Positions 16,686 to 25,726 of a stretch of 39,001 bases of DNA are shown here, piece after piece. The position numbers and the translations under genes are program-made. The stretch covers positions 1 through 39,001 of the forward strand of contig CALAGN010000012.1 of the NCBI GenBank assembly GCA_937891785.1, in the 5' to 3' direction. Every line of letters starts with the position of its first letter. Within the stretch, counting starts at the first letter, position 1. Under the pieces are notes generated by a model that was not told the origin of the DNA, did not search any database, and worked only from the letters and a program-made list of their open reading frames with translations. This DNA is from an uncultured Octadecabacter sp. (GTDB lineage: Bacteria; Pseudomonadota; Alphaproteobacteria; Rhodobacterales; Rhodobacteraceae).

Positions 16686-17831
16686 GTGACAGGTTTGAAA
16701 AAAAATTCAGGCGGCGGCTCTAACAAGGGTCGCCGCGTTTGCGTTGTAGGTGGCGGATTGGGCGGTCTTGCGGCTGCCTTGGCCTTTGCGCGCAGTGGCG
16801 CGCAGGTGCAGGTGTTCGAGCAGGCCCCGCAGATTACCGAGGTTGGCGCGGGCATTCAGGTCACGCCCAATGGCGCGCGCGTTTTGGCAGCCCTTGGCCT
16901 TGATGACCAACTGGCCGCCCAGTCCATCGTCGCAACGGCGGTTGAACCGATGGACGCTGTATCGGGCCAGCCTGTCACGCGGTTTGACTTGTCGCACCTT
17001 GATGGTCCGCCTTACCGCTTTTTCCACCGCGCCGCGCTGATTTCGGTATTGATGGCCGGTTGTGCTGCGGCGGGTGTGCAAGTTCACACCGGCGCGCGCA
17101 TTGATGGCGATTTGCCGGATGGCGATTTGATTATCGGCGCGGAAGGTGTGAAATCACAGATACGCGCACGATTGAACGGTGCGGATGATCCGTTTTTTAC
17201 TGGGCAGGTGGCATGGCGCGCGGTGGTTGATTTACCCGACGCAGATCCCGTGGCCCGTATCTGGATGGCCCCGCGCCGCCATGTGGTGACATATCCCTTG
17301 CCTGGCGGGCGGTTGAATATCGTGGCCGTGCAAGAACGCAAACAATGGGCCGCCGAAGGCTGGAACCACGCGGATGATGCCGGCAATCTGCGCCAAGCCT
17401 ATCGCGGTATTTCGGGACGTTTGCGCGGCATTTTGGAACAAGTCGAGGATGTCAGCCTTTGGGGTTTGTTTCGCCATCCGGTCGCGCCGGTTTGGCATCA
17501 GGGTAACATCGCAATCTTGGGTGATGCGGCCCATCCGACCCTGCCGTTTCTGGCACAAGGCGCCAATCTGGCGTTCGAGGATGCCTATGTTCTGGCGCGG
17601 ACATGTGATGGGACCGACGATATCGCCACAGCGCTTGCGACCTATCAGGCCCTTCGCCGTGCGCGTGTGCAGCGCGCGATTTCAACCGCGAATGCCAATG
17701 CCACGAAATATCATCTGTCAGGCGTGTCGCGCCGTGTGGCCCATTTGAGCCTGCGCGGTATGGGGGTAGTCGCGCCAAATGCATTTCTAGGCCGGCTGGA
17801 CTGGCTTTATGGTTATGACGTAACGGCTTAG
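16686..17831 (+). CDS. FAD-dependent aromatic-ring monooxygenase
   Basis: This is a flavoprotein hydroxylase of the PheA/UbiH-like superfamily, close to salicylate hydroxylases. It would use NAD(P)H and oxygen to hydroxylate an aromatic compound. The FAD dinucleotide motif VVGGGLGGLAAAL is at about 21-33. The second FAD motif GDAAHPTLPFLAQGANLAFED is at about 279-299. The substrate cannot be named. The GTG at 16686 follows GGGACGG; the N-terminal 18 residues (MTGLKKNSGGG...) are disordered. It starts 14 bases after dksA, so read-through is likely, though no functional link is evident. Its TAG overlaps the convergent xthA stop. Confidence 0.85.
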   Translation: MTGLKKNSGGGSNKGRRVCVVGGGLGGLAAALAFARSGAQVQVFEQAPQITEVGAGIQVTPNGARVLAALGLDDQLAAQSIVATAVEPMDAVSGQPVTRFDLSHLDGPPYRFFHRAALISVLMAGCAAAGVQVHTGARIDGDLPDGDLIIGAEGVKSQIRARLNGADDPFFTGQVAWRAVVDLPDADPVARIWMAPRRHVVTYPLPGGRLNIVAVQERKQWAAEGWNHADDAGNLRQAYRGISGRLRGILEQVEDVSLWGLFRHPVAPVWHQGNIAILGDAAHPTLPFLAQGANLAFEDAYVLARTCDGTDDIATALATYQALRRARVQRAISTANANATKYHLSGVSRRVAHLSLRGMGVVAPNAFLGRLDWLYGYDVTA

Positions 17832-18628
17832 GCTGCGATATCAATCCAGACCGGCACATGATCTGACGGCTTTTCACGGCCTCGCACGTCAGCTTCGATC
17901 CAGCAATCTTTCAGCAGGTCGGCGCATTGCGGGGTCAGCAGGAAATGGTCGATGCGTATACCGTCGTTGCGATCATATGCGCCCGCTTGATAATCCCAAA
18001 AACTGTAATGGTCATCGCCCTGCACACGGGCGCGAAAGGCCTCGGTAAATCCAAGGTTTTCGATCCGGCGAAACGCGGCGCGGCTCTCGGGGCGAAACAA
18101 GGCGTCGTCGCGCCATGCATCGGGGCGTTTGGCATCCACCGCTTGGGGAATGATGTTGTAGTCCCCTGCCATCAGCGCGGGTTCTTCGCGTTCCAAAAGC
18201 GTCTTCGCGCGGGCGTACAAACGTTCCATCCAGCGCAATTTGTAATCGTATTTCGGACCCGGAGCGGGGTTGCCGTTGGGCAGGTAAAGCCCGCAAATGC
18301 GGATCGCTTTTTCGCCAACTACTGTGGCCTCGATCCAGCGGGCTTCTTCGTCGTCGACACCTTCGCGACCAGCACCCTGCGCGTCGGGCAAGCCGCGCAC
18401 CACATCTTCAAGCGGGAATTTCGACAGGATCGCCACGCCGTTGAACCCTTTTTGCCCGTGGGTTTCAACATTATATCCCATGTCTTCAAAGACTTCTCTG
18501 GGGAACCCTTCGTCGACGGACTTGATTTCCTGCAACAGCGCCACATCAGGTTGCGAGGTTTCAAGCCAATCGGTCAGCGCGCCAATGCGCGCTTTAACAC
18601 CGTTGATATTGAACGTTGCGATTTTCAT
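17828..18628 (-). CDS. xthA: Exodeoxyribonuclease III
   Basis: XthA is an AP endonuclease and 3'-5' exonuclease for base-excision repair. Of the 266 residues, the start MKIATFNINGVKAR carries N7, LLQEIK carries metal-binding E34, GDYNII carries the catalytic Asp-Asn, and SDHVPVW near the C-terminus carries the catalytic Asp-His. The start at 18628 has AAGGGG upstream; the frame is open to 18775 but crosses a hairpin. It lies downstream of a small secreted protein with an intervening hairpin at 18692-18726, so it may have its own promoter. Confidence 0.94.
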   Translation of the reverse strand: MKIATFNINGVKARIGALTDWLETSQPDVALLQEIKSVDEGFPREVFEDMGYNVETHGQKGFNGVAILSKFPLEDVVRGLPDAQGAGREGVDDEEARWIEATVVGEKAIRICGLYLPNGNPAPGPKYDYKLRWMERLYARAKTLLEREEPALMAGDYNIIPQAVDAKRPDAWRDDALFRPESRAAFRRIENLGFTEAFRARVQGDDHYSFWDYQAGAYDRNDGIRIDHFLLTPQCADLLKDCWIEADVRGREKPSDHVPVWIDIAA

Positions 18629-18691
18629 ATGTGGCCCCTTTGGTTGGGGCATTTTTGACTGACGGCGCGGCTTTGCACAAGCACCCAAGAT

Positions 18692-18726
18692 GCAACTGGC
18701 CAGCACAATAAGTGCCGGCCAGTTGC
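18692..18726 (-). terminator. Hairpin between secreted-protein gene and xthA
   Basis: Perfect 10-base arms GCAACTGGCC and GGCCAGTTGC enclose a second inner stem (GCAC/GTGC) with a 5-base loop. The structure lies 33 bases after the stop of the minus-strand secreted-protein gene. No T-run follows on the minus strand, so it could be a non-canonical terminator or an attenuator for xthA. Confidence 0.5.
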
Positions 18727-18758
18727 GAGGTAAGACAGGATGTCTTGGCGGGGGGGGG

Positions 18759-19100
18759 TTAGCGCCCCAAATCAATCACTTGTTCTGCTACGGCAGTGCC
18801 GCTTGCATCATAGAACACGGCGATTACATTTGTGAGCGGGCGCGTGCCGACATTGACTGAAACATCCATGTTTGCGCCCGCATGAACGGCTGTTTCACCC
18901 AAAAGGACACCGGTTTCGCCGGTATGGTAGCTGTAGATTTGTACGGTGCCGTCGGTTGTGGCGCGTACAAGGCCGACTTCGATCCGCGAGGATGAATCCT
19001 GGGCATTTTGCAAGCCGAATGTGTTATAGTCGGCAGCGCCTGCGACTGTGGCAAGGCCAAGGGATGCGATCAGGGCGAGGGCAATGGGGGAACGTTTCAT
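18759..19100 (-). CDS. Small secreted protein (113 aa), unknown function
   Basis: A clear Sec signal peptide begins MKRSPIALALIASLGLATVA and ends near AGAA, leaving a mature protein of about 90 residues in the periplasm or outside. The mature part has beta-strand-like alternation (VQIYSYHTGETGVLLGE, TNVIAVFYDASGTAVAEQVIDLGR). I do not recognise a family. The ATG at 19100 is chosen because GGAGA lies upstream and the signal peptide starts there. The DNA upstream holds three copies of AAACCGTAT (19175-19400), so expression may be regulated. A run of nine C residues on this strand follows the TAA directly. Confidence 0.75.
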   Translation of the reverse strand: MKRSPIALALIASLGLATVAGAADYNTFGLQNAQDSSSRIEVGLVRATTDGTVQIYSYHTGETGVLLGETAVHAGANMDVSVNVGTRPLTNVIAVFYDASGTAVAEQVIDLGR

Positions 19101-19417
19101 ATCAGTCTCCGGATTTGTAAGGGGTGGCGTGTTTGCCACCGATGAGATTGATATAGTGACGAAATTTCCGAACTAAACCGTATAGTTTGTTTCTGTCTGC
19201 GCATCCTCAGGGGCTATTTCGCACCAAAGTATTTCGACGAAAATCCTTGAAGTCATAATTCGCGCACGGGGAAAATGGGCGATAAAAGTAGACCCGTCGA
19301 CCGACGTAATACGCCGCGACCAATAAGGGCGCGGCGTGCGGAATTGGGTGGGGATTTGGATATACGGAAACCGTATGGAATGCGTATGGAAACCGTATGG
19401 CTGGCAATAGGGGCGCG
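19101..19417. other. Regulatory intergenic stretch before the secreted protein
   Basis: About 317 bases with no gene. It holds three AAACCGTAT copies (described separately) and an inverted repeat ACGCCGCG/CGCGGCGT at about 19309-19335 with an 11-base spacer, which may end erpA transcription on the minus strand although no T-run follows. Confidence 0.5.
19175..19400. repeat. Three AAACCGTAT repeats, candidate regulator sites
   Basis: AAACCGTAT occurs at 19175-19183, 19368-19376 and 19390-19398. The last two are part of identical 13-base GGAAACCGTATGG copies exactly 22 bases apart, about two helical turns. One sits inside a perfect palindrome, ATACGG-AAA-CCGTAT, at 19362-19376. The first is flanked by AACTA/TAGTT arms about 75 bases before the secreted-protein start. 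A 9-base word three times in 226 bases is unlikely by chance. Seen directly; the binding protein is unknown. Confidence 0.55.
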
Positions 19418-19744
19418 CTACATCGAAAAGCTGACCCCACAACCACAAGAGCTGCTGGCGTTCGGATTTTCGATTATAAAGCGCGCGCCGATCAATTCTT
19501 CCGAGAAATCAATCACGGCGTCGGCCAGAAACGGCAGGGAGACAGAATCCACTACCACTTTCTCGCCGGACCCTTCGAGGACCAGATCGTCGTCTTTGGG
19601 ATCATCCAGATTAATTTCATATTGGAACCCGCTGCACCCGCCGCCTTCAACGGCAACCCGCAGGGCTTTGCCTTGGGCATTTGCGCCGATTTCCGCGAGC
19701 CGTTCAAAGGCGCGCGTCGTGACTTTGGGGGGGATGGTGAACAT
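19418..19744 (-). CDS. erpA: Iron-sulphur cluster insertion protein ErpA/IscA type
   Basis: A-type carrier proteins hand Fe-S clusters to apoproteins. The three cluster cysteines are present: C37 in GGGCSGFQYE and C100 and C102 in SSCGCG. Length (108) and the motifs AVEGGGCSGFQYEINL and SVSLPFL are typical of this alphaproteobacterial A-type carrier. The symbol erpA is by family; IscA and SufA are close relatives. I start at 19744 because it begins the conserved FTIPPKVT; the frame is open to 19912 without meaning. It is divergent from dgt, with about 100 bases between starts. Confidence 0.9.
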   Translation of the reverse strand: MFTIPPKVTTRAFERLAEIGANAQGKALRVAVEGGGCSGFQYEINLDDPKDDDLVLEGSGEKVVVDSVSLPFLADAVIDFSEELIGARFIIENPNASSSCGCGVSFSM

Positions 19745-19842
19745 GAGGGGGCCTATCAGTTTGCGGTTAAAGGGAATATAGGAACCAAAGGCAGGGGCGG
19801 CAAGGCAGGTCGCCCAATAGTGATGACAAAGAGGCAGCGGCA

Positions 19843-21006
19843 ATGACAGCCCCCTATGCCTGCAATCCCGCCGGGACGCGGGGCAGGCTTTATCCAGAGG
19901 ACGAGAGCGCATTTCGCTCGCCGTTTCAGCGTGACCGCGACCGGATTATCCACGCGAGCGCGTTTCGTCGTCTAAAACACAAGACCCAAGTATTCGTAGA
20001 ACACGAGGGTGACTATTTTCGCACGCGCCTGACCCACTCCATCGAAGTCGCCCAAGTGGCGCGCACGATTTCCGGTGTGTTAGGTCTGGATGGCGCGCTG
20101 ACTGAGGCCGTCGCGCTGGCCCATGATCTAGGACACACACCGTTCGGGCACACCGGCGAGGATGCCTTGAGCGCGCTGATGGCCCCCTACGGCGGCTTTG
20201 ATCACAACGCGCAGGCCATTCGGATTGTCACCAACCTAGAGCGTCACTACGCCGAATGGGACGGGCTAAATCTGACGTGGGAAACGCTTGAAGGGATAGC
20301 CAAACATAATGGTCCTGTTGCGCCCGTTCCGGGCGACGGTCCAGTGGACGATCCGGTGCCTTATGCGCTGGCCGAATATGATGCGCGCCATGATCTGGAA
20401 TTGCACACCCATGCGAGTTGCGAAGCGCAGGTCGCGGCTTTGTCCGACGATATTGCCTATAACAACCACGATCTGCACGACGGATTGCGCGCTGAATTGT
20501 TTGGCACTGATGATCTGTTGGATCTGCCGATCGTCGGTGATTGTTTCCGTGAAGTGGACGCTAAATATCCCAGCCTGAATTACTATCGCCGTCGTCACGA
20601 GGCCTTGCGCCTCTTTTTCGGGATACTGGTCGAGGATGTGATGGCGGTCAGTCATCATAATCTGGCCGATCTGAATCCGCAATCTGCCGCCGACATTCGC
20701 CACGCGGGCCGGATGATGGTGCAGTTTTCGCCCGCGTTGTGGAAGGATTTGCAGGTCATTCGCAAGTTCCTGTTCACCCGCATGTATCGCGCCCCCTCCG
20801 TGGTGAAAATGCGGGTTGAAGTCACGCAGGTGGTCAACGATCTGTTTCCTTTGTTCATGGCGCAACCCGAACATTTGCCCAAGCAATGGCGCAAAGATGT
20901 GGCTAATGCGCCGGATGAAACGGCGTTGGCGCGGATCGTTGCTGATTACATCGCGGGAATGACCGACCGTTTCGCCTTGGAAACCCACGAAAAGCTGCTT
21001 GGGTAG
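19843..21006 (+). CDS. dgt: Deoxyguanosinetriphosphate triphosphohydrolase-like protein
   Basis: dNTP triphosphohydrolases of the HD superfamily cut dNTPs to deoxynucleosides and triphosphate, helping control DNA precursor pools. Metal ligands are visible as H65 (THSIEVAQVART), H94-D95 (AHDLGHTPFGH) and a later Asp in LSDDIAYNNHDLHDGL. The 387 residues match the alphaproteobacterial type, shorter than E. coli Dgt (505), which is why it is often annotated 'dgt-like'. GAGG precedes the ATG. argS follows with about 90 bases between, on the same strand. Confidence 0.92.
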   Translation: MTAPYACNPAGTRGRLYPEDESAFRSPFQRDRDRIIHASAFRRLKHKTQVFVEHEGDYFRTRLTHSIEVAQVARTISGVLGLDGALTEAVALAHDLGHTPFGHTGEDALSALMAPYGGFDHNAQAIRIVTNLERHYAEWDGLNLTWETLEGIAKHNGPVAPVPGDGPVDDPVPYALAEYDARHDLELHTHASCEAQVAALSDDIAYNNHDLHDGLRAELFGTDDLLDLPIVGDCFREVDAKYPSLNYYRRRHEALRLFFGILVEDVMAVSHHNLADLNPQSAADIRHAGRMMVQFSPALWKDLQVIRKFLFTRMYRAPSVVKMRVEVTQVVNDLFPLFMAQPEHLPKQWRKDVANAPDETALARIVADYIAGMTDRFALETHEKLLG

Positions 21007-21096
21007 ACGAATACCGCTCCGGTCTTGTTGCACTGCATACGTTGACGCGGCGCGGGGCCATGTTAAACCGCCTTTGAACCAATGAAAGCCGCCTTT

Positions 21097-22839
21097 ATGA
21101 ATCTCTTTGCCGAAATCCGTGAGCTTGTGATCACTTGTCTTGATGCGTTGGTGGCTGAAGGGCGCCTGCCTGCCGGTCTGAACACAGGCGCGGTGACGGT
21201 TGAACCGCCCCGTGATGCAGCACATGGCGATATGGCGACGAATGCGGCGATGGTGCTGGCAAAACCCTCCGCAATGAAGCCACGCGATATTGCCGAGGCT
21301 TTGGCTGAAAAACTGACGGCTGATCCGCGTGTGGACATGGCCGAGGTCGCCGGACCGGGGTTCTTGAACTTGCGTCTTGCGCCTGCCGTTTGGCAGGGGA
21401 TCATCACAGCTGCATTGACGTCAGACGGTTTTGGCCGCTCCGACATGGGGCAGGGACAAAAGGTCAACGTTGAATTTGTCTCGGCCAACCCCACCGGTCC
21501 GCTGCATGTTGGGCACACACGCGGCGCTGTGTTTGGTGACGCGCTTGCGTCTTTGCTGGATTTTGCTGGCTGGGACGTGACGCGCGAATACTACATCAAC
21601 GATGGTGGCGCGCAGGTCGATGTTCTCGCGCGGTCTGTCTATTTGCGCTACTTGGAGGCGCACGGGCAGGAGGTGGCATTTCCCGATGGCACATACCCCG
21701 GCGACTATCTGATCGACACAGGTAAGGCGCTAAAGGCCAAGGTCGGAGATGCCTATATCGACCAGCCCGAAGCAGTGTGGCTGGACGATGTGCGCAGCTT
21801 TGGCACCGAAGCGATGATGGAGCTGATCCGCATTGATCTGGCCTCGCTTGGCGTTGAAATGGACCTGTTTTATAGTGAAAAATCGCTTTATGGCACGGGT
21901 TTGATCGAGGCGGCGATCAAGGATCTGGACAGCAAAGGCCTGATCTATAAGGGCAAGCTTGAGCCACCCAAGGGCAAGGTTCCCGAAGACTGGGAGCCGC
22001 GCGAGCAGACTTTGTTCAAATCGACCGATTTTGGTGATGATGTGGACCGCCCTATCATGAAATCGGACGGGTCGTGGACCTATTTCGCGCCCGATATAGC
22101 CTATCACTATGACAAGGTGCAGCGTGGCTATGACCAGCTGATTGATGTGTTTGGTGCCGATCACGGTGGCTACGTTAAACGGATGAAGGCTGCTGTTTCG
22201 GCGCTCTCGGGTGGCAAGGTGCCGCTCGATGTCAAACTTGCGCAACTGGTCAAGCTTTATAAAGACGGCGAACCGTTCAAGATGTCCAAGCGGGCAGGTA
22301 AGTTTATCACCGTGCGCGATGTGGTTGATGCGGTGGGCAAGGACGTGACCCGTTTCCACATGCTGACCCGCAAGAACGACGCGCCGCTCGATTTTGATTT
22401 CGACAAAGTGACGGAACAGTCCAAAGACAACCCCGTTTTCTATGTGCAATACGCCCATGCGCGCATTGCGTCCGTGCTGCGCAAAGCGGTCGAGGCAGGG
22501 ATTGTCGTGGACGATACCACACTTGCGGGTGCCGACCTGTCCGGCCTGACCCACGAGGCCGAACTGAAAGTGGCCCAGAAAGTCGCCGAATTCCCGCGCT
22601 TGATCGAAATCGCCGCGCGTACCAATGAACCGCACCGGATTGCCTTCTATCTCTATGAAATGGCGTCAGAATTCCACGCTCTATGGAACCGCGGTAACGA
22701 TGATACGTCGCTGCGTTTCCTGCAAGATGGTGATTCTTCCGCAACACAATCCAAAATCGCGCTGATTCGCGCTGTCGCCGTTGTTATTTCATCCGGTCTT
22801 GGTATTCTTGGCGTGACCCCAGCAGATGAGATGCGCTAA
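21097..22839 (+). CDS. argS: Arginyl-tRNA synthetase
   Basis: ArgRS charges tRNA-Arg with arginine. It is a class I enzyme: HIGH appears as HVGH near residue 138 ([15 protein letters not shown]) and KMSKS as KMSKR near 396. The N-terminal Add1-like tRNA-binding domain and the C-terminal helical anticodon domain ([18 protein letters not shown] region) are complete. I use the ATG at 21097 ([11 protein letters not shown]), the usual family start, giving 580 residues; an in-frame ATG at 21082 would add five residues. Neither has a strong ribosome binding site. Confidence 0.96.
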   Translation: MNLFAEIRELVITCLDALVAEGRLPAGLNTGAVTVEPPRDAAHGDMATNAAMVLAKPSAMKPRDIAEALAEKLTADPRVDMAEVAGPGFLNLRLAPAVWQGIITAALTSDGFGRSDMGQGQKVNVEFVSANPTGPLHVGHTRGAVFGDALASLLDFAGWDVTREYYINDGGAQVDVLARSVYLRYLEAHGQEVAFPDGTYPGDYLIDTGKALKAKVGDAYIDQPEAVWLDDVRSFGTEAMMELIRIDLASLGVEMDLFYSEKSLYGTGLIEAAIKDLDSKGLIYKGKLEPPKGKVPEDWEPREQTLFKSTDFGDDVDRPIMKSDGSWTYFAPDIAYHYDKVQRGYDQLIDVFGADHGGYVKRMKAAVSALSGGKVPLDVKLAQLVKLYKDGEPFKMSKRAGKFITVRDVVDAVGKDVTRFHMLTRKNDAPLDFDFDKVTEQSKDNPVFYVQYAHARIASVLRKAVEAGIVVDDTTLAGADLSGLTHEAELKVAQKVAEFPRLIEIAARTNEPHRIAFYLYEMASEFHALWNRGNDDTSLRFLQDGDSSATQSKIALIRAVAVVISSGLGILGVTPADEMR

Positions 22840-22926
22840 AGCGCACGCGTCTGGGCGAGTTGAGGCACAAGCAAGAGACCCGCGGTACGCTCCCATGCGC
22901 TGACCACTAGCGGGCAGCGAGGCAAT

Positions 22927-23940
22927 ATGGCAGAGATTCCTTATGGAGGTGCACCAGGCGGCGCACCACTGCGTGCAGGTAATTTGGTGAACTATGCAGG
23001 TGCGTTTGTGTCGCTCGCGCTGGTCGTGGGCGTCAGCGTTTGGGGTTACAGGTTGCTGGTGCGTGACGTTTCGGGCGTGCCCGTTGTGCGCGCCATGGAA
23101 GGGCCGATGCGATCTGCGCCGGACAATCCGGGCGGCGAAATCGCTTTGCATACGGGTCTTTCGGTCAATGCGGTACAGGCCCAAGGCGGTGTTGCAGCGC
23201 TACAAGACACCCTGACACTTGCGCCCACACAGCCGTTCCTACCCCTGGAAGACCTTGAAGTGGCCCCAGTGACGCAAACCCCAGAGGTTTCCCAAGCTGA
23301 CCCGCTTGGTGTCGCCGTGCCCGAGATCGAAGCGGACCTTGCCGCACTTGATGCCCCCGAAATCATGCCGATCGACCCTGACAGACCCCTGACCGTCGAA
23401 GATGTTCTGGCGTTGGCCGATCTGATCGCAGCAGGTGCTGCGCCGATGAGCGACCGTGCGGAGGGCGAAGATGTCCCTGTGCGGGTGTCTGTGGCTGATG
23501 TCGTATCTGACGTGACAGAGGCGGCGCCTGCGACGCCGGCGGTTATCGCCGTCAGTGTGCCGGGTGTTTCGCGATCTTTGCGTCCGCTGACCCGGCCCAC
23601 GAGCGGTTTTCCGGCCCCTGTGATAACACCCGTTCTCGCGACGGCCCCTGACAGTGAACCCGCTGCGGTGAACGAAGCAGTGATCCCCGCGGGCACGAAA
23701 CTGGTACAGTTGGGTGCCTTTGACAGCGCCGATATCGCGGCGAGTGAATGGACGCGTTTGTCGTCCAGTTTTGGCGACTACATGGACGGCAAAGAACGCC
23801 TGATCCAGCGCGCCCAAAGTGGCGGACGCACGTTTTACCGTCTGCGGGCCATGGGCTTTGCCGATCTGTCGGAGGCGCGCCGGTTTTGTTCTGCACTGAT
23901 GGCCGAAGATGCCGCCTGTATCCCGGTTGTGGTGCGCTAA
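22927..23940 (+). CDS. SPOR-domain membrane protein
   Basis: The N-terminal 20 residues are cytoplasmic, residues 22-46 form one membrane helix (NYAGAFVSLALVVGVSVWGY), and a long proline- and acid-rich linker leads to a C-terminal SPOR domain at about 255-337 (KLVQLGAFDSADIAASEW...RTFYRLRAMGF). SPOR domains bind denuded peptidoglycan at division septa. The protein therefore probably works in cell-wall remodelling. nagZ starts at the base after its stop (TAA then ATG), and scpA follows, so the three are one transcript: a wall gene, a recycling gene and a chromosome gene. Confidence 0.88.
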   Translation: MAEIPYGGAPGGAPLRAGNLVNYAGAFVSLALVVGVSVWGYRLLVRDVSGVPVVRAMEGPMRSAPDNPGGEIALHTGLSVNAVQAQGGVAALQDTLTLAPTQPFLPLEDLEVAPVTQTPEVSQADPLGVAVPEIEADLAALDAPEIMPIDPDRPLTVEDVLALADLIAAGAAPMSDRAEGEDVPVRVSVADVVSDVTEAAPATPAVIAVSVPGVSRSLRPLTRPTSGFPAPVITPVLATAPDSEPAAVNEAVIPAGTKLVQLGAFDSADIAASEWTRLSSSFGDYMDGKERLIQRAQSGGRTFYRLRAMGFADLSEARRFCSALMAEDAACIPVVVR

Positions 23941-24945
23941 ATGCCGCAAGGTGCGGTTATTTTCGGGCCTGAGGGTCACGCTGTAACCGATTGGGAAAAG
24001 TCGTTTTTCCGCGATGCAGACCCGCTTGGATTTATCCTGTTTGCCCGCAATGTTGACACGCCAGACCAGTTGCGCCGCTTGACGGGCAATCTGCGTGCGG
24101 CGGTGGGTCGTGATGCCCCCGTTTTGATTGATCAGGAAGGTGGCCGTGTGCAGCGGATGCGCGCGCCGCACTGGCGTGAATACTTGCCCCCTCTGGGTCA
24201 GATGGCTGTCGCGCGCGATCCGTTGCGGGCCATGTATCTGCGCTATCGTTTGATTGCCGATGAACTGCGTGCCGTCGGGATTGATGCCAACTGTGCGCCA
24301 ACGGCGGATGTGGCTGACGCGCAAACCCACCCGTTCTTGCGCAATCGCTGCTATGGTGAAACGGTGAACGTCGTGATTGATGCCGCCCGCGTGGTGGTTG
24401 CGGGCCTAATTTCCGGTGGCGTTCTGCCGGTTCTGAAACATATCCCCGGCCATGGCCGCGCACGGGTCGATAGCCACAAAGACCTGCCGCGTGTAAGCGC
24501 CAAGCGGGCTGATCTGGAGGCGCAGGATTTTGCACCGTTTAAGGCGTTGAATGACCTGCCGATGGGCATGACCGCGCATATTGTGTTCGAGGATATCGAC
24601 CCGGGCGCCCCCGCGACTACCTCGGCCAAAATGATGCAGGTGATCCGCGATGATATCGGCTTTGGCGGATTGATCATGACCGATGATTTGTCGATGGAAG
24701 CCTTGCAGGGCGATCTGACCACCCGCGCTGCTGCATCAATCGCTGCGGGCTGTGATGTTGTGCTGCATTGCAACGGGTTTGCAAAAGAAATGGAACAGGT
24801 GGCGGCGGCGAGTGGTGCAATGAGCGATGCTGCGCAGGCTCGCGCCGATGCCGCTTTGGCCATGCGCAAAATGCCAACACCGATTGACATTCACGCCTTG
24901 GAGGCCGAATTTAGAGGGCTTTTAGGCGAGGGGCCGCATGGTTGA
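23941..24945 (+). CDS. nagZ: Beta-N-acetylhexosaminidase (family 3 glycoside hydrolase)
   Basis: NagZ removes N-acetylglucosamine from muropeptides in the cytoplasm during peptidoglycan recycling. The catalytic His-Asp pair region is KHIPGHGRARVDSHKDLPRV at about 166-185 and the nucleophile Asp is in IMTDDLSMEAL at about 245. The N-terminal DQEGGRVQR motif is intact. The 334 residues match NagZ, without a second domain. The start is directly after the SPOR gene stop, and the stop overlaps the scpA start (8 shared bases, CATGGTTGA), so translation is coupled on both sides. Confidence 0.94.
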   Translation: MPQGAVIFGPEGHAVTDWEKSFFRDADPLGFILFARNVDTPDQLRRLTGNLRAAVGRDAPVLIDQEGGRVQRMRAPHWREYLPPLGQMAVARDPLRAMYLRYRLIADELRAVGIDANCAPTADVADAQTHPFLRNRCYGETVNVVIDAARVVVAGLISGGVLPVLKHIPGHGRARVDSHKDLPRVSAKRADLEAQDFAPFKALNDLPMGMTAHIVFEDIDPGAPATTSAKMMQVIRDDIGFGGLIMTDDLSMEALQGDLTTRAAASIAAGCDVVLHCNGFAKEMEQVAAASGAMSDAAQARADAALAMRKMPTPIDIHALEAEFRGLLGEGPHG

Positions 24946-25726
24946 GCAAGATCAATTTCAAGAGGATGTAAGCGACCGGCTTGCCGCCGAGGCGCTGATC
25001 ATTGACGTCGACGGCTTCGAGGGCCCGCTTGATCTGTTGCTGATGTTGTCGCGCACCCAAAAGGTTGATCTGCGCCAGATTTCCGTGCTCGCCTTGGCCA
25101 AACAATACCTGTCCTTTATAGAACGGGCCAAGGAACTGCGTATTGAACTGGCCGCCGACTATCTGGTCATGGCCGCTTGGCTGGCATTTCTGAAATCGCG
25201 CCTGTTATTGCCCCCTGATCCATCCGAAGACGGCCCATCGGGCGAAGAACTGGCCGCACATCTGGCGTTTCAGCTTGAACGTTTGCAAGCGATGCGCGAG
25301 GCGGCGGCGAAACTGATGGCGCGTGACCAAAAGGGCCGTGATTTCTTTGCCCGTGGCATTACCGAAGATGTCGCCCGCGTGCGCCGCGTGACCTATACTG
25401 CGACCCTGCTGGATCTGATGCAGGGCTATGCGCGTATTCGCACGCGCGACGATTTCCGTCCCTTTGTTATGGACCGCGAGTCTGTGTTCACCATGGAAGA
25501 AGCCTTGGGCCGGATGCGCGGGTTGATCGGCTTTGCCGGTGATTGGACCGACATCCTGTCATACCTGCCCGAGGGCTGGGAAACGGACCCTGCCAAGCGC
25601 CGTTCGGCCACCGCCTCCACCTTTGCCGCCAGCCTTGAACTGGCCAAAGAGGGCCGCATTGAAATTCGTCAGAGCGAAATGTATTCGCCAATCCAAATCC
25701 GTAAGAAGTTGCCCACAGATGGTTGA
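24938..25726 (+). CDS. scpA: Segregation and condensation protein A
   Basis: ScpA is the kleisin that joins SMC and ScpB in the bacterial condensin, which compacts and segregates chromosomes. The N-terminal SMC-binding segment (DVDGFEGPLDLLLMLSRTQKVDL, about 22-45) and the C-terminal winged-helix end (about 215-262) are present. The 262 residues are typical. It overlaps nagZ at its start and scpB at its end (ATGGTTGA again), so production is tied to ScpB as required for the complex. Confidence 0.94.
   Translation: MVEQDQFQEDVSDRLAAEALIIDVDGFEGPLDLLLMLSRTQKVDLRQISVLALAKQYLSFIERAKELRIELAADYLVMAAWLAFLKSRLLLPPDPSEDGPSGEELAAHLAFQLERLQAMREAAAKLMARDQKGRDFFARGITEDVARVRRVTYTATLLDLMQGYARIRTRDDFRPFVMDRESVFTMEEALGRMRGLIGFAGDWTDILSYLPEGWETDPAKRRSATASTFAASLELAKEGRIEIRQSEMYSPIQIRKKLPTDG

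Noticed and set aside
21730-22635. 301-codon antisense ORF within argS
   Set aside because: Shadow of a complete argS; composition unlike a real protein.
23239-24330. 363-codon antisense ORF across the SPOR gene and nagZ
   Set aside because: It lies wholly opposite two well-recognised genes, matches no family, and reflects GC-rich codon bias.
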